This document shows, piece by piece, positions 58,311-64,000 of a DNA stretch of 64,000 bases. A program made the translations under genes and the position numbers. Position 1 is the first letter of the stretch, and each line of letters begins with the position of its first letter. The notes under the pieces were generated by a model, which was given only the letters and a program-made list of their open reading frames with translations, was not told where the DNA came from and ran no database searches. The DNA comes from Sepiola atlantica (lineage: Eukaryota; Mollusca; Cephalopoda; Sepiida; Sepiolidae): NCBI GenBank assembly GCA_963556195.1, contig OY744521.1, positions 136,238,399 through 136,302,398 on the forward strand. The letters are read 5' to 3'.

Positions 58311-58522
58311 CACATTGACACACCGGTTCCTGCTAGATCACCGAAGTTAAACTACATTGAGGCTGACCAGTACTAAAATGGGTGACCATTTGGGAATAAC
58401 AGGCGCTGTATGTGAACACCTAGCTATGGGCAAATAGCGTCACCAACCTGCAATGCCTAACGTGGCAACTATGGCAAAAAGAACCTAAATGACAGTCGCT
58501 AATAGGTCGACGGAAACCAATA

Positions 58523-58525
<3 letters not shown>
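58311..58525 (+). repeat. 5S-rRNA-derived repeat (copy 2)
   Basis: Blocks in 5S order: ATTGACACACCGG, TAGATCACCGAAGTTAA, GACCAGTACTAAAATGGGTG, CCATTTGGGAATAACAGG, GCTGTATG. This spans about 100 bases of 5S rRNA including its internal promoter. Unrelated sequence of about 100 bases follows, and (TA)n tracts bound both sides. It is best read as a 5S-headed SINE (SINE3-type design); a 5S pseudogene is the alternative. Confidence 0.8.

Positions 58526-58577
<52 letters not shown>
58526..58577. repeat. (TA)n microsatellite
   Basis: TA run at the 3' end of the 5S-derived repeat. Confidence 0.95.
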
Positions 58578-58579
<2 letters not shown>

Positions 58580-58863
58580 GGATTATTCGTATTTAGAAAA
58601 ACGTTGTAGTATATGAATATAAGATATTTTTAAGCCAAATTCAACGGTAGAATTTTTTTTAAATAAACATTTATTTATGTCAAGGTATTCTTGAGACTTT
58701 TGGTGCATCAAAAGTTTTTTCTCTTTTTTTACTTTAAAATAGAAAAAATTAAATGCCTATTTATTTTTTATTAGGTTACTGCTATGTACCGAACGTAACA
58801 AGAATGCCTTAAATAAATAAATGTATTTTTTTAATTCTAACGATAATTTTGACTTAAGAATAT

Positions 58864-58865
<2 letters not shown>

Positions 58866-58909
<44 letters not shown>
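58866..58909. repeat. (TA)n microsatellite
   Basis: TA run abutting the perfect palindrome. Confidence 0.95.
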
Positions 58910-58913
<4 letters not shown>

Positions 58914-58947
58914 TATAAAAAGAAAAACTATACACACATTAAGGTTG

Positions 58948-58999
58948 TACACATAATAACTTATTTCGACCCCTTTAATTAGGTCTCCTCAGATGTATA
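58948..58999 (-). ncRNA. Hammerhead ribozyme motif (left arm of palindrome)
   Basis: Exact mirror of the motif at 59035-59086 on the opposite strand, so it has the same core and stems. A transcript of either strand through the whole palindrome would contain one sense and one antisense copy and would prefer to fold as a 105-bp duplex, which should suppress cleavage. Confidence 0.65.
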
Positions 59000-59034
59000 G
59001 ACAACCACGTCAGGTTTTTTCTGACGTGGTTGTC

Positions 59035-59086
59035 TATACATCTGAGGAGACCTAATTAAAGGGGTCGAAATAAGTTATTATGTGTA
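59035..59086 (+). ncRNA. Hammerhead ribozyme motif (right arm of palindrome)
   Basis: Stem I TATACAT (59035-59041) pairs with ATGTGTA (59080-59086) over seven positions with one G-U. The core is CTGAGGA (59042-59048, N7 = G). Stem II is GACC/GGTC (59049-59052, 59063-59066) and is followed by GAA and a stem III ATA/TAT with loop AGT; the cleavage triplet is ATT with T at 59079. All invariant positions of CUGANGA...GAAA...UH are satisfied. It is type I by topology. Confidence 0.7.
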
Positions 59087-59192
59087 CAACCTTAATGTGT
59101 GTATAGTTTTTCTTTTTATAATTCTGTTTTGCTCTGTTTAAATTACATTGAGCTCTGTTATTCAGATTCTCTACACAAAATTGAAATCTACA

Positions 59193-59195
<3 letters not shown>

Positions 59196-59261
<66 letters not shown>

Positions 59262-59556
59262 GAGAGAGGAGAGAGAGACAATATGTATTTTTTCGATATA
59301 TATCCCTAAATAGGACATCCGAAAGTATTAAAATGCAAGCTCAATTAATTTTTTTCTCCACGGACTTTGAGCTCGATATAACATCTTGTATATCCGTTTT
59401 ATTATGGTTTCTGAAGAACATTGACTAATTGCGTTGAATGGCTGCATTTTAATCGTTGCGAAATAATTGTAAGACTATCGTCAATTTTACCAGTGGAAAA
59501 AAATAAAAAGTTAATAATATTAGTAAAGACTGAATTTTTTGGTCATTGGAATTTAA

Positions 59557-59621
<65 letters not shown>
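59196..59621. repeat. (TA)n microsatellites
   Basis: TA runs at 59196-59258 (followed by a GAGAGA block) and 59562-59621. The sequence between them has no recognised element. Confidence 0.93.
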
Positions 59622-59622
<1 letters not shown>

Positions 59623-60370
59623 TTTCCTTCTGTTTCTCCCTCTATCTCTATATTTTTTTCTTCTCTTTGTCTCCCCCCCCCCTCTCTCTCTCTCTTTCTT
59701 TTCCTATTTTTTCACCCTCTACCACTTTGCTTAATTATTTATATCATTTTATTATTCCAGCTTATTCTCTTATCATTCAGAATTTATTTACGTTATTCTT
59801 CCCTGCGCCGAAAACGCCCCTGTGTAGATAAAGTGTGCACGGTGATAAGCAAGCAAGAAAATAACATATTCAGAGTTCTAGTAGTATATAGATTTCGAGA
59901 ACTCAGTTTCAAATATAATTTCAAATTTTCAGCTGAAGACATACGAATTTAATATTTGAATCCAGTTGGAAAATACAGTAAACCTTGTTTTACGCTTGAG
60001 TGAGAAAACTAAAATAACAAACCATTTCCGGATGAGCTGACAATTATCTTAACATTTAATTGTAAGCAATAATAGTGTTTTGTTTTCTTTATTTCTTTAA
60101 ATAACAATTACTTACAATTAGTTTCCTCTTGCCTTGCTCAAAACAAGACAGTTCGTTATGAATAGATGCTTTACGTTAGAACGCACTTTATCTTAATTAG
60201 AGGGGAAGGCTGTTGAAATAACAAAAACGAAACGGTTGTTGCTGGTGCAAAGTACAGGCTCGCCATCACCGTGGCCGGATGTCGGTGGGGTGGGGGGCAA
60301 CAAAATGAATAAAATATTTTCATTTAAAGCAAAAAAATAAGTTACTAATGATAGTAGTTTTTTTTTTATA
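59622..60370. other. Intergenic sequence, nothing recognised
   Basis: Begins with a CT-rich patch (59660-59700), then AT-rich DNA without features. Confidence 0.4.
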
Positions 60371-60375
60371 GAAAC

Positions 60376-60520
60376 ATTATTGGTTACATATGTGCATATA
60401 TGTTTCGGTTGTACTCTTCACATCTTCAGATGCAAAGCATACTGTATTCTTTGGTCTGAAGCGGTTGACTCTATGTTAAGAGTACAACCGAAACATGTAT
60501 GCACATCTGTAACCAATACT
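60376..60520. ncRNA. Inverted pair of GAAACATG-type hammerhead-like tails
   Basis: The left arm ATTGGTTACATATGTGCATA then TATGTTTCGGTTGTACTCTT mirrors the right arm AAGAGTACAACCGAAACATG then TATGCACATCTGTAACCAAT, with three or so mismatches and about 55 bases between. On the minus strand the left arm has CTGAAGA (60429-60423), a TGT/ACA stem, GAAA and a 6-bp stem III ACATAT/ATATGT followed by UA. Stem I is not supported and the base of stem II does not pair. Confidence 0.5.
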
Positions 60521-60632
60521 GTTTGTATAAATAAAAATGTATACTTAAGAACAGCCCTACTTGTTATTGAACACTTTTTATTAACACTGGAGTTTAAACG
60601 GATTTACATCTACAGAAACTAATACAATACGC

Positions 60633-60636
<4 letters not shown>

Positions 60637-60706
<70 letters not shown>
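60637..60706. repeat. (TA)n microsatellite
   Basis: Pure TA run of about 70 bases. Confidence 0.95.
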
Positions 60707-60708
<2 letters not shown>

Positions 60709-61139
60709 TTTGAAAAGTCACACATATTGAAATAACTTTTTAGCCAATTCAAAAGGAATTGATAGCAAAAATTCTTTTACAATTGTTCCAAAACCAATTT
60801 ATTCTAAAACCTACATTATAAAAAAACAAGATTCTAATTTGTCACTTTTTCTTTCTTCATACATTTATTAAATAATCTGGTTGGATCATCGACGAAAGGG
60901 TTTTACCGACAAATTTAGTGCTAGAGTCGTCTTGGGCTTTACTAGTAATGATGATAGCTAGCCTCCTTAGAAGTATTAAAAACAAAATCTTCAAAGAGCG
61001 GGTATGTTAATAATAAAGGAATGGCGCAAGTGATCAGCGCAACCCAAAAAAAATAAATAAATACTAGGTTTTTGTTCGGAGTTTTCCTCCACTCTGGCCA
61101 ATTTCACCACCAGAGACTCCACTCTAATATACCCTCTGT

Positions 61140-61205
61140 ATGTGAAATTGATGCAGTCGTAAGATCGAGAATAACAGGCTCGTGTTGTTGTGTTCGAATC
61201 CCAGC
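61140..61205 (+). repeat. tRNA-like SINE head fragment
   Basis: A B box GTGTTCGAATCCC (61189-61201) is preceded by a possible anticodon arm; the A box is worn. Followed by sequence that reaches (TA)n at 61305. Confidence 0.45.
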
Positions 61206-61300
61206 CGAGCAGCTGTGTATGTTTCATTAATACAATTGGGAAAGGTATGAATCTGTCTTTCTCTTCTTAGCTATGGCCGAAAAATATATGTATTTTTCCA

Positions 61301-61304
<4 letters not shown>

Positions 61305-61390
<86 letters not shown>

Positions 61391-61511
61391 GGTGTGTGTT
61401 TGTGTGGGGGGGTGTTTAAACAAAGTGTATAGGACAGAAAGAGAGTATAAGAAAAGCTATGTTCGATGTGCTCACATGTGAATTAAATAAACAAACAGCA
61501 GCAATACTTGA

Positions 61512-61577
<66 letters not shown>
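61305..61577. repeat. (TA)n and (GT)n microsatellites
   Basis: TA run 61305-61368 passing into GT to 61405, and a TA run at 61514-61577. Confidence 0.93.
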
Positions 61578-61581
<4 letters not shown>

Positions 61582-61684
61582 TGTTGAGATCAAAATAATT
61601 TGAAAATTGTTTTTCGGCGTACGATCGTTTCTAAGACATTTGTGCTTAAACACCCCACTGTTATCAATAGTTTCTCTAACTATG

Positions 61685-61836
<152 letters not shown>

Positions 61837-61844
61837 TATTTAAA

Positions 61845-62160
61845 ATAACCGAAAACTCGTGTCTGGATATTTTTGTATGTATCCCTTCCATTTTCCGGAT
61901 TAAAGTCTTAACGTTAATGAGGTGTCTAGCAATGGCACTGTTATCCGATAGATGCATGGTCAATCTCCTGGACAAAGTCGTGGTAGTCGAGCCAATATAT
62001 ACGTTTTTTACTTGGTTGTCAGAGACACAGTCTCCCAATGGACATTTAAACTCGTATACTAAGCCCGTCCTATCCAAAACCCTAATCGAGGGTGAAGAGT
62101 TATTTGTAATTATAAGATTGGTGGTTTTAGTTTTATTGTAGTAAATTATTAGTTTAACTT
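61845..62160 (-). pseudogene. Penelope-like element, GIY-YIG endonuclease fragment
   Basis: An open minus-strand frame contains [30 protein letters not shown] and [13 protein letters not shown]. The motif order matches the fragment at 14798-15240, so both belong to the same Penelope subfamily. RT is missing upstream (beyond 62160) and the domain's C-terminus is cut by the (TA)n tract. Confidence 0.85.
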
Positions 62161-62169
62161 TTTATATAT

Positions 62170-62577
62170 ACATATATATATATAGTCTAAAGAAGCTTTG
62201 AGTTATTTTAAACAAAAAGACAAAAAAAAAGGAAAATGCAGTTTAAATTCCCAGAGAAACTAACTAAATCCAAAAATAGTGTAGACTTAACATTTGTTGG
62301 AAAATTCATAAATAAATAATATATAATAGTAAGTAAATAAAATAAAAAGGGGGATTAAGTATCTAACAGTGAAACAAAAGCAGGAGACCTTAACGTAAGC
62401 ATCTAATATTAACACGGGGATCTTCAGCTGTTTACCATGTAACTGTTTCGGAGATTTAAAAACAGGACAGTTATATGCATGGCTCTCCAATGGTACAGAT
62501 AAAACTACCATTTCCCCAATAATCAAGTGTCGAAATAATTCAGCTTAAAATGTTACTTATATATACATAAATAAATA
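62170..62577. other. Intergenic sequence, nothing recognised
   Basis: AT-rich; the frame at 62287-62526 (minus) has no recognised domain. Confidence 0.4.
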
Positions 62578-62587
62578 ATAATAATAA

Positions 62588-62645
<58 letters not shown>

Positions 62646-62731
62646 TACTACCCTTAAGACTACCGTGTGATATGGTAATTTGCATATCAAATAAAATTCT
62701 TTATAACAATAGTAATACTAGTAATAATAAT

Positions 62732-62772
<41 letters not shown>

Positions 62773-62776
62773 CATA

Positions 62777-62816
<40 letters not shown>

Positions 62817-62890
62817 CATACATATATATACATACGTATATATATATATGTACATACATACATATATATATACATATGCATATATATAAA
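62578..62890. repeat. (AAT)n and (TATACATA)n microsatellites
   Basis: AAT units at 62578-62643 and 62716-62738, then TA and ATACATACATATAT-type repeats to 62890. Confidence 0.95.
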
Positions 62891-63020
62891 TACACACAAG
62901 GCCTTAAGGTAATTTTAACAATTTTCCTTTTTTTTTTTCCCCCCACTCGTCTGTTTCATTGATTTTAATAATGCTTCCTCTAAAATTAATCCTACCATTC
63001 TGTTGTACACGTAATTTACT

Positions 63021-63021
<1 letters not shown>

Positions 63022-63086
<65 letters not shown>
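63022..63086. repeat. (TA)n microsatellite
   Basis: Pure TA run. Confidence 0.95.
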
Positions 63087-63087
<1 letters not shown>

Positions 63088-63390
63088 GCTGGGCCACATA
63101 TAATATAGAATCTTCCAAATGGCGAAACCTTTATGATTTCAAAGATAATACAAATAAACAAACAAGTAAATTGTATTTTCAAGAGCGAAACCCCAATTAT
63201 TTTAAATGTAATTATTCCGTAGTTTAACCTTAACTTTGCATTTGTTCCATCCTAACATATCAAAAGACGTCCAAAGATTTACGGGTTATCAGATTTTTAT
63301 TTCTATATTTCAAAATTAGGGGGAAAATGTGCCTGAAAATAATAATGCAATTACATTTAAATCAAATCATTACCATATAATCTATCACAA

Positions 63391-63403
63391 TCTCTCTCTC
63401 CCC

Positions 63404-63500
<97 letters not shown>
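63391..63500. repeat. (CT)n-(TA)n compound microsatellite
   Basis: CT run with C-rich start passing directly into a TA run of about 60 bases. Confidence 0.95.
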
Positions 63501-63501
<1 letters not shown>

Positions 63502-64000
63502 CATTTTAATCCCGTAAGTTCTCAGAAATCAAGGGGCTCTTTCCTTGGGGCTAACTCTTGATTTCGATATGAGATACATAGATTTTCTTTCCCCAATTGA
63601 CCACTTAGTTATGCTATAGTTTATCTTTATTTTGGTCTTTTCTTAGTTTGCTCGGATTCCAGAACAATAATTCATCTAGTCTGGTGGAGTATCTATCTAA
63701 GTGCTGTTACTTGAGGTAAAATTACTCGGAGAAGATGCACCATTTCTCCTATGATCCAGTGTATATCTGTGTCGAGCGGATCTTATTTGGGCTTCAAATA
63801 CTGTTATTTAAAGTATTTTGCCAGGATTTACTTGTAAGGGGGCATCCTCATACGAAATTGTCCTGACGAACCGCTGTACAGAGAGACCGAAGACATTCGG
63901 GGATGGTGTCTCGTAAATATTCAAATTCTCTCTATATTTTGTTTCATTTTACTTCAGTAATCAAGTGGGTTAACATTTGATCTATATATAACATACATAG
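63501..64000. other. Intergenic sequence, nothing recognised
   Basis: Mixed composition, no frame, splice-supported exon or known repeat seen. Confidence 0.4.

Larger units (their letters stand above)
58909..59125. repeat. Perfect inverted repeat: 105-bp arms, 7-base loop
   Basis: Arm 58909-59013 is the exact reverse complement of 59021-59125; the loop is GTTTTTT. I compared the arms base by base and found no mismatch. Each arm carries a hammerhead motif, one per strand (59035-59086 plus, 58948-58999 minus). Perfect identity implies recent origin, gene conversion or an assembly fold-back artefact. Confidence 0.95.

Noticed and set aside
58311..58420. Possible functional 5S rRNA gene
   Set aside because: Too many changes from 5S, no clean 5' end or T-run terminator, and non-5S sequence follows directly.

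Overview
The window looks like nuclear DNA of a coleoid cephalopod, most likely an octopus-type genome. This is inferred from several things seen together: AT-rich DNA with very frequent long (TA)n, (CA)n and (CT)n tracts, very long introns in one animal gene, Penelope-like and LINE retroelement debris, and many tRNA-derived SINE heads. There is no bacterial or organellar signature. Nearly all long open frames are translations of microsatellites and are not genes.

One host gene spans most of the window on the + strand. Nine exons (4147-4246, 6093-6243, 6995-7061, 13303-13366, 15960-16054, 17599-17728, 29481-29522, 34804-34944, 52907-53479) splice with mutually consistent phases into a 453-codon 3' part of an adhesion-class (family B2) GPCR. 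It runs from intracellular loop 1/TM2 through TM7 and a 240-residue cytoplasmic tail to a stop, with a poly(A) signal at 53689. TM1, the GAIN/GPS region and the N-terminus lie upstream of the window. By motif memory it most resembles the ADGRD (GPR133-like) group, but this is not proven.

The introns and the 3' flank are crowded with mobile-element remains: four Penelope-like GIY-YIG endonuclease fragments (14.8-15.2, 40.1-40.5, 50.2-50.6, 61.8-62.1 kb); LINE pieces (18.2-18.6, 20.9-21.6, 33.3-34.3, 43.9-46.9, 51.0-52.1 kb); Tc1/mariner-type remains (23.7-24.3, 42.3-42.5, 56.8-58.2 kb); a 384-bp MITE with TA target site (41.2-41.6 kb); a broken piggyBac-like piece (9.5-10.0 kb); two 5S-rRNA-derived repeats (9.0 and 58.3 kb); and many tRNA-derived SINE heads.

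The most unusual signal is a set of hammerhead-ribozyme-like motifs scattered through the window. The best are at 39246-39293 (minus strand, all core bases present, GUC cleavage triplet) and in both arms of a perfect 105-bp palindrome at 58909-59125. Others lie just 3' of Penelope-like endonuclease fragments (49995-50035, 14677-14720), in inverted pairs (48935-49035, 60376-60520), and immediately behind tRNA-like SINE heads (2791-2935, 3075-3209, 29630-29782, 40831-40960). Most of these units end directly in a (TA)n tract. I read this as one or more families of small retroelements, some with a pol III-type tRNA head, carrying a self-cleaving ribozyme tail and leaving TA microsatellites at insertion sites. 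Hammerheads are known in Penelope-like elements, retrozymes and the schistosome Sm-alpha SINE-like repeats; the composite cephalopod family proposed here is inference from reading the sequence.
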